DNA of 64,000 nt from Lineus longissimus (taxonomy: Eukaryota > Nemertea > Pilidiophora > Heteronemertea > Lineidae): contig NC_088310.1 of NCBI RefSeq assembly GCF_910592395.1, forward strand, positions 4,161,501 to 4,225,500, in the 5' to 3' direction. The translations under genes and the position numbers were made by a program. Below, piece after piece: positions 24,101 to 37,231 of this stretch. Position 1 is the stretch's first letter; every line of letters starts with the position of its first letter. The notes beneath the pieces were generated by a model, which saw only the letters and a list, made by a program, of their open reading frames with translations, did not search any database and was not told the origin of the DNA.

Positions 24101-27100
24101 GTGACAGAGCCACGGACATGACATATCCTTTGATGACAACAACAATGAATTTTGATAGCCCCCTTCTTCTCTAGGGTGCCCTCTCTTTCTTACACTTCTC
24201 GATACGCACTGGTATGCCGGCGCACCTGTGACATACGTTTAGACACTTCCATTGGAATGAAATGAGAAATTTTCTATTTGTGTTATGTTTCTCTTTACAG
24301 TTGACAATGAAGAAATCAGAAGATTGGGAAAGCGATTTAAAAAATTGGATATAGATAACTCAGGATCTCTTAGCGTAGACGAGTTTATGTCATTACCAGA
24401 GTTGCAACAAAATCCATTAGTGCAAAGAGTGATTGACATATTTGATACAGATGGAAATGGCGAGGTAGACTTCAAAGGTAGGTCTGTTTGTATGCTCGCT
24501 CCTGTCTTCATTCCAGTCCCTTGAATACTCCTTTGAGGATGGAAGTGGGAAAAAGATTTCCAGATTTTTGTATCTGGTTGCACATGTGCAGTCTGGTATG
24601 CACATAGTGTATTATAACCGGATACACAATCTGGGATTTTGTTCCAACTTCTACTCAAAGGAGTACTTCCTGACATGCCTGATGTGAGACAAGACCACTA
24701 ATGAATATTCATAGGTTGGAGGGTCGAGGCCTATCTATTAGACGAGTGCATGTTTTTTATTCTCAAGTACATATTTGGAGAGGTATTGAAAAAATATTTG
24801 CTGTGGCAAGTCTACAGATATAAAGAAATTATTTGATGAAAAAATTAATTTCGAATTTTGCTAATTGGGTAATAGGGGGCGTGTTTTGAGTTTTTTCTGC
24901 CAGTTGGCTGAAAAGAGTGGAAATATCAAAGTCTGTCTAATTTGTCGATTAAAAAAAAATTTCCGTGGTCAATCACCATTTTATTTTTCACCATTTACTT
25001 GCCCGACTGTCCGGAATAACATAATCTAAATTTCAGATTCACAACACCACGCGTTCTTTGATGCGTCGCGGTCAAACATTGACAATTTAACTGCTAAAAG
25101 GCTTAAAAAATCAATTGTGGTCTTGTCTCTATTTACACTACATTTTGGGTCAATATAGTGAAAAATTTGAATGTGCTCAAATCACTCTAATTCATTTAGA
25201 ATATTGTATTGCTGATGATTTAAGGTCAAAACAAGCTAAAATAATGAGAAAAAAACTTAATTTGACCCAAATAAGAGTCAACCTAACCCCGGTCTAAGTT
25301 CGGTTTCATTTTTACAAGTCTTGTTGTGTTGCCATTCATTTTGTAATTTCTTTGAAACTACTTAGGCCTTGATTCTGAAAGTTGTGCCCTAAGCAGCAAA
25401 GATATTCCTAAATCACATCCTAAAGTTTCAGCTCCATAGCTTGCTTATTCTGGCCAGGGCAGGTCTTTGAATTTGGTGCTGTTGGGTGCAAAATCATGAC
25501 TTTTTGTCGATTTTGTCCTCTTTCGTCGCTTTGGCACAGTTGTACCACTCTTTGAAATGTCTCTCATTTCTCCAAAAATGTCCAGATATGACTTTCCTTT
25601 GTTGGAGAGTTGTGGGATGTCATGTACATTAGTTTGAAAAAAATCTCAAAATGTTAACCCCTGAAATGTACCTTCATTGAGACAAGACCACTAATGAATA
25701 TTCATAGGTTGGAGGGTCGAGGCCTATCTATTAGACGAGTGCATGTTTTTTATTCTCAAGTACATATTTGGAGAGGTATTGAAAAAATATTTGCTGTGGC
25801 AAGTCTACAGATATAAAGAAATTATTTGATGAAAAAATTAATTTCGAATTTTGCTAATTGGGTAATAGGGGGCGTGTTTTGAGTTTTTTCTGCCAGTTGG
25901 CTGAAAAGAGTGGAAATATCAAAGTCTGTCTAATTTGTCGATTAAAAAAAAATTTCCGTGGTCAATCACCATTTTATTTTTCACCATTTACTTGCCCGAC
26001 TGTCCGGAATAACATAATCTAAATTTCAGATTCACAACACCACGCGTTCTTTGATGCGTCGCGGTCAAACATTGACAATTTAACTGCTAAAAGGCTTAAA
26101 AAATCAATTGTGGTCTTGTCTCATGTCAGGTTCCTATATGTAGGCTGTAATTTTTGTTGTATGTAATATGAACGATTATTGTTGATGTTGATTGCCGGTA
26201 TACATAAATTTACTGCACGCAGTGCATTGTATGGTATGACATAGTGTGAACACGGCACTCTCCACACAGTTAATATATGGAACTCTGCCAGCTCAGGAAT
26301 CGGATTATCATAGCAGCGTGCTCTTGATATCTCTCGCCACTCTACCATGTGAATATTTTAAGATGCCGTCGACGGTTGATTATTAATCGTAATGTGTCCT
26401 TGTGCATTTATCATGTTGTCAAGATTATGAAATCACCATGGGATGGGTATAATGTAACTTTCTCTGTTACAAGTCTATCATTAGTTTCCGATGATTGATG
26501 TCATGACGCGCATTACTTCTTCCCTTCATTAAAGCATACTCGCCTGTAACCCCTCATCACCTCGCAATAAAGTAGGACATTGAGTCAGTGTTCACCATAG
26601 TATCGATCTGTGCCTGGCTTCCAGTGATGGCAGCCTCCATTCAGTTGGCTAAATTATTTATTGAATTAGACATTATGCAGCTAGCTCCAATAGATATTCC
26701 CAGGTTGTAATCGACAATGCATTATGTTGGAGTAGCTGCTCTGTTATCAGATGACTCCACTATTTTCATGACACCAGTTTGTCATCCAGTGAATGGCTAA
26801 TCGTTTGGCATCTAATCTTCAGTTCCTGCTAATGATACAGTCAATAAAACTTATGGTTATTGGTATTTGAATTGTTGACATAAGTTATTTCCTGGTTGTC
26901 ATAGTTGACCTTTTGATAGTATGCATGAAATTGTGCATCATGCTGTTACAAGGTTATGAGAGCTGCATGTCATGGGCATCAAGGCCATGCTTTTCATGCT
27001 TTGTGAATGCATGTACGCTGCAATCAATAACCCAACCATGGCTACAGAAAATGCCATAAATCTTCTTGAAAAGGGGTTTTGTATGATTCTGTGAATGTGT

Positions 27101-30100
27101 TTGCAAGTGACTATTTGAAGGAGAACCGTCGTCTCAAAAACCACATCCACCCTTCAGTGGCCAACTCATCTGTGGGTGCATATTGTGTTGGGTTACAATG
27201 GAAGTTGGAACTATGGATGGAAGATAAGGACAATGACTGGAGCAAAAGTTAGAAAGAAAACATGACTACACAGCACAGTTTACATGGGAACATTACTCTT
27301 TGTGTGAAATCATGCTGTAAAAATCGATATCAATAATATTTTGTTGATCGACACACTGTACCCAATTCACACCCACTTGAATATACAGTGGAACCTCCCT
27401 TAAGTAGCGGACGCCTCACTATTAAGGACAACCTCTCTATTAAGGACACTAGTTTTGGTCCCTAATTGGTTGTTTCCATTCACTTTGACCTCTCTAATCA
27501 GCACACCTCTCTATTAAGGACAGCACTTGTCAGTCCCAAGGGTGTCCTTGATAGAGAGGTTCTACTGTATTTAACATACAGTGTCAATGCCCAATAAAAT
27601 GGTCATCTCTCATCTAAAAAAAGTGAAACTAGCTATTACCAGTCTTAATTCAGCATAAAATTTTGAATCAATTGGGCATCCGTGATGGCGTGATGGATGT
27701 CTGCCGATGTCTATCGTACTAGTTCCAGGTTTACCGACAATTAATATTTGTATTCGCTCGATAGAGTAATTGCACTTTATCATCATGTTCACAGTTGAAA
27801 TTTTTCAGAATGCATTAGTCGACTTTTTCTGTATGTTATTGGTAATAATACATCTGTATGGATCAGACTGTAGGTGATAGCTAAATTTAAAGGGGCAGCA
27901 AGGCATCTCGGAGGGAACCTTAGCCAATGGCAGAGTTGTATAGTTGATCCCTGGTTTAGACCGGTAACCATCCCTCCAGCCTCACCTCAAAAGAACTGTT
28001 GAAAATTGCTCATGATTTTTCATGGTTCCATCTCTCTTTTACATTTCAGAATTCATCGAAGGCATGTCACAATTCAGTGTAAAAGGAGATAAGGAAGCCA
28101 AGTTACGATGTAAGTACCAATATTTTCGCAAGCATGTTTGTCCCTGACATCTACAAGAACAAGCATGATGGGTAAAGGAAGCCACTGTGATGTATTTGAA
28201 TACCAGTGCATTGAGACACGCCAGTTGAACACCTATGCATGCGGGCAACAGGTCCACAAAAATCAATGGCCAGTTTCTTCTGTATGATGAAGGAAGCATG
28301 GCTTGTAATATAGAAGATAGTGTTACTTTGGGAGATGTAATGTTAAGAGAGACTTACTCAGGGTTGCCAATAGATTGGCCAAGGATATATATCAGATGTT
28401 GATGATGATTTTATTCCAAGCATCAATCAAAATAACCAATTTTAAATTGCGTACTACCCATCAAGATGTATTTGCCAAGGACTTGAAAGTGATTGGTGTC
28501 ATGTGCGAGATTAACGAGAGGAATCAAGACGCACTTTGTGAGGTTACCCAAATTAATTGATTAGTCCGATCAATTAACAGCAACTGTCACCATGATTTAA
28601 TTAACATTGATACAATCTGGTTAATTGAATTGCATTGTAACCGTAATGGTGTGGGAGTAGCTGAGAGAGTTTTCGTGTTGACATAATGGTGAGTGGAGCA
28701 CCAGTTATGAAACTAAAGAGTGGCGGGTTATGTGAACTTGAAAATGTTGGTCGTCTGGCTGCAACTTTCTGATTGCGTCATGCTTCAACATGCTTACATA
28801 TGACTCTGGGCCGTATTCAACCTTTTGGTCTTTGGGGGAAGCAGACTCTCGTGGAAACAGAACTCCACTTTTGGTCCCAAAAGAGGTCATCTCCACATTT
28901 TCGGAGATCTCCAACTCTGACTCTGACACTATTCTGCCCCATGTAAAGTCCTCTGCATCGAGTTGAGCAGCCCCAAGTGTTTCTCAGCAGATTGTAATGT
29001 ATTGCTATTGGAAGTTTATGTCGACCCCAGGGAAATAAAATCTATTGAGTATTCTGTTCTGGTGGTGTCTGCCTGCCATTACTTGAGCGCAAGGCCACAG
29101 TGGCTGCAAATCTAGATTTGGTCATAGGAAATCAGTCTTCATCCGCCTTGAAGGTCATTTGGCCAGCATGCATGGATCACATGGAAGATTGGAGTATTGG
29201 ATTGAAATTTCACGCCCGCCCCCCATGATCTTGTCGTAACACTAGTGGCTGCTGGGAAAAAAACTTCATTTGTTGCAAAATCGTTAAATTTCTATTGATT
29301 TGATGATGAAATTGATATTCCAGTAATATTTGCTTTGAAGTAGAGGATATCACTCCATTTTGAACAGTTGTTGCTGTGATAAGGTAGAGTTTGATTTATT
29401 AGTTGAAAGCTAATCGAGCGAAAAAAAGTATTGATGAATCCATACCATATATCAGTCATAGAAATAGCTGTGTAATAGCCTAAGGCTCGTATCTTGAAGG
29501 TTGCACAGGCACGAGCAGGTCTGAAGCACATGATGAGTTGGAGGCTGGTCTGAAGCCCCATTTTAGCAGATTCTCTTTGATTTCTTCAATGCTGTGATTT
29601 GCTGTTGGGGACAGCTGTTTCATAGTCTCGTGGCTCAGTGGTCGATAGGCTCAGGGCTCATGGCTTGTGGTCAAGAGGTCTCTGGTTCAAACCCCAGTGT
29701 TGGCGTTTTAAGACTCTGGGCAGATTTCTCTGTTTGAAATGCTCAGGTTGTCGCGCTGACAGAACAGGGTTAAAGTGTTTCAGTCACATGATAGCCTCTA
29801 GGACTACTGTTGATAACCCCAACCTTAGACCAGAGAAAGTCTCCGACAACAAAGGCACATAATGTCGTGGAATATTTCCATGGAAACCAGTGGATTAAAA
29901 GGAATGCTACAGTCACATTATTCTTTAGCATGGAAAATACATAACTGCCATATAACCGATAACCATGACTGTTGCCAAGGAAACATCCAAACAAACTCCC
30001 ATAAAGTTGTTTTGTCCAGGTTGGTGATATTCTAACCTAATCTTCTTTTTCATCTGACATGTCTTATCTATCTGTATTCATAGTTGCGGTTCCACTACAG

Positions 30101-33100
30101 GAAAGTGCGGACTACATCCGAATTAGTTGTGATTCCATTACAGCTAGTCCGGACTAAACAAGTCCGGCTCTCACTAAGAGCGGTCTTATTAAGTGCGGAT
30201 AGGACAAGCGGATTTAAGCCGAACTTAGAATAGACCCGGATCTAAAGCAGAAATTACCTGTAATGGAACCGCATTAGTCCGGATTAAGATCAAGTTACTA
30301 AGTACGGCTACAGGTGGCGTGTCAATATGAACGTATTGCGCATGAGCGGAAGTGTTGGTTCTGTCAAAACAACACCTCACGCGTATAGAGTGGCGCCGCC
30401 TGTAGCCGTATCTGTTAACTTACCAATCCTGTAGTCGAACTGCACCACATTCGTTAGTCCGGACTAAGCTAAGTTCGGACCTGATGCGGATGCGATAGAA
30501 ACGGATCTAAACCCTGTAGTGGAACCAAGACTATTGTTGGCCATCATGCTGTAGACCTGGCCACTGTACCTGGTGTTCGACTTTTGTAAATCCAGTTCAA
30601 CAGCTGGTCTGGCATGCCCTTATAATTTAAAAAAACATTGAGACAGAAGGCATTTGTAACTCACATATAGCCTACCCATACAATTGAAGGTTGCTGCTCT
30701 GTGACCTGATGCTGTCAAATAGTGAGTAGCTTCCTGTAATATTGACTGAGAATGGTTATGCAGATGTTTCCCCATTGACTGGCACTGGCAGTGGATCAAT
30801 GGGTGATGGAGTTCTAGAATGGTGCTGGGGAAACCAGTGTTTTGAAAATCAGTACTCTGCGAGGCTGCTTTCATTCCATTGACACTGACGAAAGTAACGA
30901 AAAGGTGGCAACCCGATGACACGATGCTTGATGTTTCCCAAAATGAGATGGCAGCTCTGTGACCTGAGGATGCTTGCATATAGTTTCCCCATTGTATTGA
31001 CTGGCAGTGGATCAGTCAGGGAAGATACAGATGAAAAGTATTGCAAAGAACATCAGTACTCAAGATGAGATTGCCTTCTTCTATAACCCCATTATTTACA
31101 CGATATGGATCAATACTATTTTACCTAGAAATGAGCTTTTACTCCATTGATTTTGCTTGCATGCAGCGAACACATTTATTCGAGAATGCTCCCTTGGCAT
31201 GCGACTTTGCATTTTCTGAGTCATAAAGTGGTAGGAGCTGGTTGTGGCAGTTTACAACTGTGTGTTCAAAATAAATGCAATGTATATGAAATGTATGTAC
31301 GAAAGTTCTTGTGGTTTATCCAATGTTTTCTAACCACTCGGTCAAGAATGCAGCACGCTGGTCACGCTCGCCAAAGTTACTAGTTTCTACATGAGTTTCA
31401 TCTATTGCCATCTCATGCATTGCAATTTCCTGAATGCCAATCTAGCTGGGACATTTCTATGGCATCCTCAACTTCCCCAGCCTTCAACTCTCAGTTTGTC
31501 TTCATCAGTTGACATGTACGGTACTTGAACATGGAAAGAATTCTAGCTACAGCAGGTGATTGATGTGTCTTTGGAGAATCATCGAGCACTTGTTGGCTAG
31601 TAATGAAGTATCCTCTGGGTGCAAGTGCCTTGGGTTTAATCAACCGAGCTCATTCATTCTGATTTCATCCCGAAATTGCTGCAACTAATTTTGTGCGATT
31701 AGAAATATATCATAGTGACATTTTTGTGAGATCGATTTCTGATTTTTGAACTAGTTGGAGGTATAGCGTTAAAAGATACACAATACCACACTACCCCCCC
31801 CCCCCCCCCCCCATTATGATTCTTCTAGCAGTCCTGCTATTCCCATTGCTAGGCCTTTCCTCTCAGGATACATGAAACCTATCCATCAACAGCAGCCAAG
31901 GAACACGGTTTAGATTCCTGGCAAACCAATGTTTTGATGAGTGAGGTGAATGCTTTGTCTGGCTCAACATGGAGCCCTGCCAGTGCTCCAGTCACCGACA
32001 GGGTTGAGCAATAAATGTATCCCACCAGGTTCACCCAGACAAAAAGGTAGCCGTTTTCTCACAGAAAACTACCAGTAGTTCTGAAGTCTTGATCAACAAG
32101 ATACACGGAAACCGTGTATAGTGTATAGAAGGGTCTCTCTGAAGTCTATCTAGTGCGTAATTGTCTGTGTTGTTTCAGACAACTGAATATCACAAAATGA
32201 AATATGTTTACCTCTCATCTTCACCTGCTGGCTTAAGGCCACTATTTTTCCTCTGGTTTTACTGCTCACAACTCAGGCAGTCAGTATCTTGGATGGAAAA
32301 GTAGATAAGTTGTTTTTCTCAGAAATTTCCTTGGCCTATTGGTTCTGTTCATGTTGTGTTATCGCTGTTACACTTGAAGCCAAGGAGCATCTCAATATCT
32401 TTGGCTCCTTCAAAAATAAAGTGTCTTCAGCTTTAAAGCAACATGCTGAACCATGATAATATGTGGCGAGCATCCTCCGTACCTTGACGTTTGCCGTGAA
32501 CATTTTCTGTTCTACAGTATTCCGAGCTGATTGCTTTGTCCTCCCCATCAACCGCACATGTAAGAGTAACGGTAAAGTCATCAGCTATTAAACACATACA
32601 TGTAGTTGGTTCCTGATGATGTTCAAACCGTTCATGTGATAATGAGGCAATTTATGGCAAACTTTTCCAAGCACTGATTGAAAAATACGTTGGTTATGCA
32701 ATTTTATGTTTATTGTATTGATTGCCTATTAGTCTCATTGATTGCGGTGATGATTATGATAGATTGTCAGGCAGCTGGTTGTTAATAGTTCTCTTATTGG
32801 TTAGCTTGGGTTTCTGTAACCATTATGATAAACCGTCATAGAAGCAGAATGTGGAACTAAATCTTTCTGTTTTTGTAAAAACATTAATTTTCAGTTGGGT
32901 TTTATATTGCGAGCCGGGTTTTATGATAACGATTAACGAAAAGGAAATCTGCAGTTTGGAAACGAAGGACTTTTCTTTTTTTTCACATACTTGTTCCAAG
33001 TCCTGCCATGTTTTTTTCTAATCCTCATCTTATTGGTACAATAACGCCTGCTACAAGAAACCTTTGTAACACTCTCAGATGCAGTCTCTGCAAGGACTCA

Positions 33101-36100
33101 ACAGCTCATAAAGAAATGAGAGTGGGTTCAGCACTTTGTCCCTTGCATGCAGAGATACAGCATCATAGAGGTTTCAGAAATGATCCACCTATCAATATCA
33201 TACTTCAACAAGACCCCTACTTTCTCTTTTCAGTTGCATTCAAAATATACGACATGGACAAAGATGGATACATTTCCAATGGTGAACTGTTCCAAGTGCT
33301 AAAAATGATGGTCGGCAGCAACCTTAAGGATGCACAGTTACAACAAATTGTCGACAAAACGATAATACATGCAGACGTAGACAAAGATGGTAAAATATCA
33401 TTTGACGAATTCTGTACGGTAAGTATTTGGCCACCTGCAGGAAGAAATAGTTATTTTGAATTTTGATTTGTGGAAATTTGGTTATTTTAGCTGTATTAAG
33501 GGGTGTTTGAAGGGTAGAGAGGGTGCCTAAATATACCTCCTGCAAGTTTTTTTGAAGATTTGTAGGTATTTGGGCCATCTGCCTCTAAAAATGAGTGATG
33601 ATGCTTTGATGTTAGTTTTAGTGTCTCGTTACTCAATGCTTATTACTTTTGTTACTGTAGTTCATCAAAGTATATTAACAGCTTGTTAATCGACCAACAT
33701 GATGGTTTGTTGAGCTGTGATGGATTATGAGTGTTTTTACATGTCAGAGTTTCAATGCAAAATATGATCATGCTGAGCACTGCCCTCTTAAAATAGCATT
33801 TATCCACCAAATCTTTGAAAAATTCAAGCCATCTATTGTGATTTCATGAACTTACATTTACAATTTAATGCTATATTTATAATTATTACGTTCCCAATAA
33901 GTTCCAAAATTTATCAATTTCTCTCAAAATGAGTGTTTTGCAATGAAACTCGATCTTGTTTGGTTCCAAAATGAGCTAAAAGTAATTTGCCACATTTTAA
34001 CTAGTACATGTAGTATGCGATGTACCTGTCTGCTGGTTAACACTACAACACTTTTAAAGTACATTGGAATTCCATTGGAATGATGACATTCTTTTGATTT
34101 TTTCTCAAAATGACAAAATGAAATTAGTTTGTTTTGGAGTCAATCTCTTCACATGTATAGTTAGTAGCATGCAGACGTCACATGATTTCACATGTGTTCT
34201 TCGTCATCAATGTCCAACCATTTGGCGCCCATATTCTTCGTTGGAAATTCACCCTCAAATACCTCCCAACTTAAAAAATGAGTCCTAGAAGTTGCCAGTC
34301 CGACTCGTTCCATCAGAGCCCAAGTTTGCAATATTGTACATCTACAGCATCCGCCTCCCTCTACAGCACGTATTCACTCTGTACCCTAATGACTTGTCCT
34401 GATGATAGATGCACTTCTAATGACTAGACTGTAAATTCAATTTCATCATATGGCTGTTATCGACAGCGGTATCTTATGTGACCTGGGGCACAATGACAGT
34501 CCCATTAATCCTTCAGCACAATTTGATATCAGGCGGTTCATGCTTATGTATTTTGAATAGGATATGTGGCTGTTGATATAACATGGGGATTTAAAATGGA
34601 GTGGGAGATGTTGTTTTGGAACTAAAGATCTGGTATGATACAGTAACATTCATGCATGGTTTGTTCAACTTCAAATGAACAAATCTTGTGTTTGAATACC
34701 AATGAATAGATTTTAAATCAAAATATCGACACCTGATAAAAAATCTAAACGTTTGGTATCAGTTAGTTGGGTAAATGATGTATACCTGTATGCATTATTT
34801 GTTACTAACTATGCATGTTGTAACCTTGCATTCTCTGGTGTGTATTTGAAAGAGTTAATGCAAAATGAGTTCACTCTTTCATGTATACCGTTGTCCCCAC
34901 ATAAGGGAAAGTATGTACATTCTTTGTCTGGTGATGGGCAAGCGTACTAATCAGTAATCTGCATTGCTTTTAATTCAAAAACAGTTGCTTGGAGACCATG
35001 CCACCAAAGTTGCTGTTGCTAGGAGCTAGGTTGGTGGTCGCCATGGCAGTTTGGTTTCCATGGAGATTTCCTTGCCAACAGAGGCTGCAAGGCGATTCCT
35101 ATGGCAACAAGTGTGTTCAGATTTTCTGTCTTGACTGAACAAGGCTTGGAAATGTTATCTTTTTCGCCATCTTGCTTGAGACAAATTCTATATCTCCAAG
35201 TTCGAGATTTCTCGCCCTCCTCTGCTTGCATGAATCAAGTGTAAATTGATATTACAGCATGTGTATTCCTACATATGATTCCTGCAAACTTAGGGTGGTC
35301 TGTTATAAAAGCTCTGGTTGTCTCTTCCAATAGCCTACTATAAAGTCGACTCAAAGGCTTGCATGGCTGTTGAGATCTTATTCAAATGTGCAAATTCTAT
35401 ATTCTAATTTCTAGGTGGTGAGATCTATGGATGTACACAAGAAGATGGTGATTGACATTTAGCCACATTCTGACCAATCACAAGGTAGAATCCCGTTTGA
35501 ATAATCCAATCAAACTTTTCCTTCTTTTCTTTCTTCTAGAGTGTTTTACACTGGTTGCACATTTTACAAATTTCATACACATCTTGTACATAGAGGAATG
35601 CAGATATTTGAAACATCTCCTGTATTTGCATGAAAAATATCCTTATCATTTGGCATACTTCCCCTCCCATTTGATGTCTGAATTGAATCATAATGTTTAC
35701 TCTATGTCAGTGGCACATGTTGGTATTTCAAGAGGATTTCTTTCAGAGACATTCACCATTTTGGTAAATATGGTTAAAAATGCTGTATAATCATTTGCTT
35801 AGCATGTGTTCATTTCTGTCACTCGATGATGGCATATTATGTCAGTTGTGGTCTACCTGTCCCATGAATAGGCATAATTTGGCAAAAGGCGTTCAATTCA
35901 AATATGCGTTTTAGAACAATATTGAATATACATGTTCCAGACCTACACTCAGGTCTTTGCATGAAGGAGTAATAATTGCCCCGAGTCTGACATTAGCAAG
36001 GGGATAAACTCTGTTTTGGCTATTAAAGTATTGTTCATCAGTTTAGCCTTCAGGTTAATATCCATGATCAGAAACTGAATACATGCAGCAAGTGATTGTG

Positions 36101-37231
36101 CAGTAAGAATGACAACAATGTTGTGTGAATTTGTGCATGAATAACCAGTTGTTTTTTTATATTGCAATTATCAACATTTCCTGATTGTGCAAACTAAGAC
36201 ACTATGGACGTGCCAGGTACACGTACTTAAACCACATGGCACCAAGCTGATTGCGGCGACACCAATGGATTAGCAGTTGGAAATTTCTGCCTCGAAGTTC
36301 TGTGTTGTTAAATGTCATATTGTTTCTTCGTCGAATTACTTGTCAAAGAAATGCTTCTTGATGGAATCCATCAAACTGTTTGAACATCAGTATTCACCGA
36401 CTATGTTTATATCTTTCCTCCCCACACTTTTCTTAACAGCCTTAGCGTAAGTTTCTGACTTTGCAAAGTCCTCACACTACAACTTCTCCAAAGTACGTTA
36501 GTTTAGATCTAGCTTACGATGTAGTGAATATCTCTTGAGGTTCAGAATGAGTTTGATACTTTCGTTCATGATTAACTGATTAAATTACTCCCCTGTGATG
36601 ATGGTCGTCATGGTGCCAACTTAATTACAGCTGCCTAGACCAGAGATTTAAAAATATTTTCATCACTAGGGAGGCTGTAGTCAGATTGGAAAAGAGGTTG
36701 AAATATAAAATTAAAAATGTTTCTGCCTGATCGCAGAGCTGAAGAAGCATTTGTGGTAAAAGAAGGAATTTATTTGTCTCAATTGATAACTCACTTTGAA
36801 AATTACTTCGTTTTGATTTATTTGATTTAAATTCTACCTTTTATGGTTATAGGTGATGTTCTGAAATTTCATTGAAAATCAATTGTCTGTTAGAAGTATT
36901 GGATCTGTTGTATTTGAACATTTAACTTGGTAGACATAGATACCAAGCTATGTTTACAAAATAAAAGCTGTTCCAGGAAACTTATGTTAAAGATTTGAAC
37001 TGTGATGAACATGTTTACATTATTCTTAGCTCTGCTAGCGGAAATAGTTGACATTGCTGCATTGCCTCTGTCGTCCTTACTGGTGTCAAGCCATTGGAGG
37101 GAGATTTGTTGGCCGCCAATGTCCCCGTGCTTTTTTGATGCATTCGGTATGAAGTGAATAAACTATTTGTTTTTCTCTTTCAGGTGGTAGGTTCTATGGA
37201 TGTACACAAGAAAATGGTAGTTGACGTATAG
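21188..37231 (+). CDS. PPP3R1: calcineurin subunit B (protein phosphatase 3 regulatory subunit)
   Basis: Exons 21188-21190 (only the ATG), 21900-21939, 24301-24477, 28050-28109, 33234-33418 and a last exon at 37184-37231 join to exactly 170 residues, the usual length. It is the Ca2+-binding regulatory subunit of the phosphatase calcineurin. MGNEAS has the N-myristoylation glycine after Met. Four complete EF-hand loops are visible: [36 protein letters not shown] and [12 protein letters not shown], with [20 protein letters not shown] and [20 protein letters not shown] between. The one-codon first exon, ATG directly followed by GTAAGT, is as I recall it in vertebrate genes. An alternative intact last exon lies at 35415-35462. 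Introns of 0.7-5.1 kb hold transposon-like repeats. Confidence 0.97.
24686..25129. repeat. 444-bp terminal repeat, left copy
   Basis: Begins GAGACAAGACCAC and ends with its exact inverse GTGGTCTTGTCTC. By eye it is identical to 25679-26122 in the same orientation. No coding capacity. It lies in calcineurin B intron 3. Confidence 0.95.
25679..26122. repeat. 444-bp terminal repeat, right copy
   Basis: Same sequence, length and orientation as the left copy 993 bp upstream, with the same 13-bp inverted ends. Confidence 0.95.
27386..27567. mobile_element. short pogo/mariner-like MITE, copy 1
   Basis: TA target duplications flank CAGTGGAACCTC... and ...GAGGTTCTACTG, 12-bp terminal inverted repeats with one mismatch. 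The interior has repeated CTCTCTATTAAGGACA motifs. It lies in calcineurin B intron 3. A second copy is at 47110-47287. Confidence 0.8.
29624..29870 (+). mobile_element. tRNA-derived SINE-like element
   Basis: Starts with a box A-like TGGCTCAGTGGT (29631-29642) and, 51 bp later, a box B-like GGTTCAAACCC (29694-29704) whose flanks CTGG and CCAG form a T-arm stem. A full tRNA cloverleaf is not formed, and an unrelated body follows, as in SINEs. The 3' end is uncertain. It lies in calcineurin B intron 4. Confidence 0.45.
30083..30531. mobile_element. 449-bp foldback MITE, copy 1
   Basis: Ends carry inverted GGTTCCACTACAGG / CCTGTAGTGGAACC. The interior has a perfect inverted pair ACGGCTACAGG (30304) and CCTGTAGCCGT (30399) and several AGTCCGGACT palindromes (30146, 30456). 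TA flanks both ends. No coding capacity. It is about 98-99% identical to 57908-58356. Confidence 0.9.
30680..31065. repeat. imperfect local duplication in calcineurin B intron 4
   Basis: Segments such as GCTCTGTGACCTGA, TTTCCCCATTG..GACTGGCA, GCAGTGGATCA and ATCAGTACTC occur in the same order at about 30690-30863 and again at about 30952-31061. Confidence 0.5.
31794..31812. repeat. poly(C) tract
   Basis: A run of 19 C in calcineurin B intron 4. Its true length is uncertain, as such runs are prone to sequencing error. Confidence 0.9.
35415..35462 (+). CDS. PPP3R1: alternative last coding exon of calcineurin B (6a)
   Basis: After the acceptor TTCTAATTTCTAG the exon reads [15 protein letters not shown] and stop. 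It has the same phase (0), length (48 bp) and stop position as the exon at 37184, with 12 of 15 residues and 40 of 48 bases identical, while the flanking introns look unrelated. Both join correctly to FDEFCT of exon 5. The next clear AATAAA downstream is at 36960-36965, which could end this isoform. Confidence 0.88.
   Translation: MVRSMDVHKKMVIDI
36960..36965 (+). terminator. candidate poly(A) signal for exon 6a isoform
   Basis: AATAAA between the two alternative last exons of calcineurin B, about 1.5 kb after the 6a stop. Confidence 0.3.
37184..37231 (+). CDS. PPP3R1: canonical-like last coding exon of calcineurin B (6b)
   Basis: After a strong acceptor (TTTTTCTCTTTCAG) the exon reads [15 protein letters not shown] and stop. 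The VVDV end and the Gly at position 3 match the ending I know from vertebrate calcineurin B, so this is probably the ancestral form. Confidence 0.92.
   Translation: MVGSMDVHKKMVVDV

Larger units (their letters stand above)
24686..26122. mobile_element. composite non-autonomous element with 444-bp direct terminal repeats
   Basis: Two identical 444-bp repeats flank a 549-bp non-coding centre. The whole 1437-bp unit is bounded by ATGT on both sides (24682-24685 and 26123-26126), while the inner junctions (TATT and CATT) do not match these, so the unit probably inserted as a whole. Size and plan resemble a TRIM (miniature LTR element), but the repeats begin GAGAC and end GTCTC rather than TG...CA, and I see no primer-binding site or polypurine tract. 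A composite of two MITEs is the alternative. Confidence 0.75.

Noticed and set aside
24686-26122. assembly duplication as the explanation of the 444-bp repeats
   Set aside because: Matching ATGT at only the outer borders and inverted 13-bp ends fit an insertion better, though read data would be needed to exclude an error.
29624-29710. true tRNA gene
   Set aside because: Box A and B are present, but the acceptor and anticodon stems cannot be formed.
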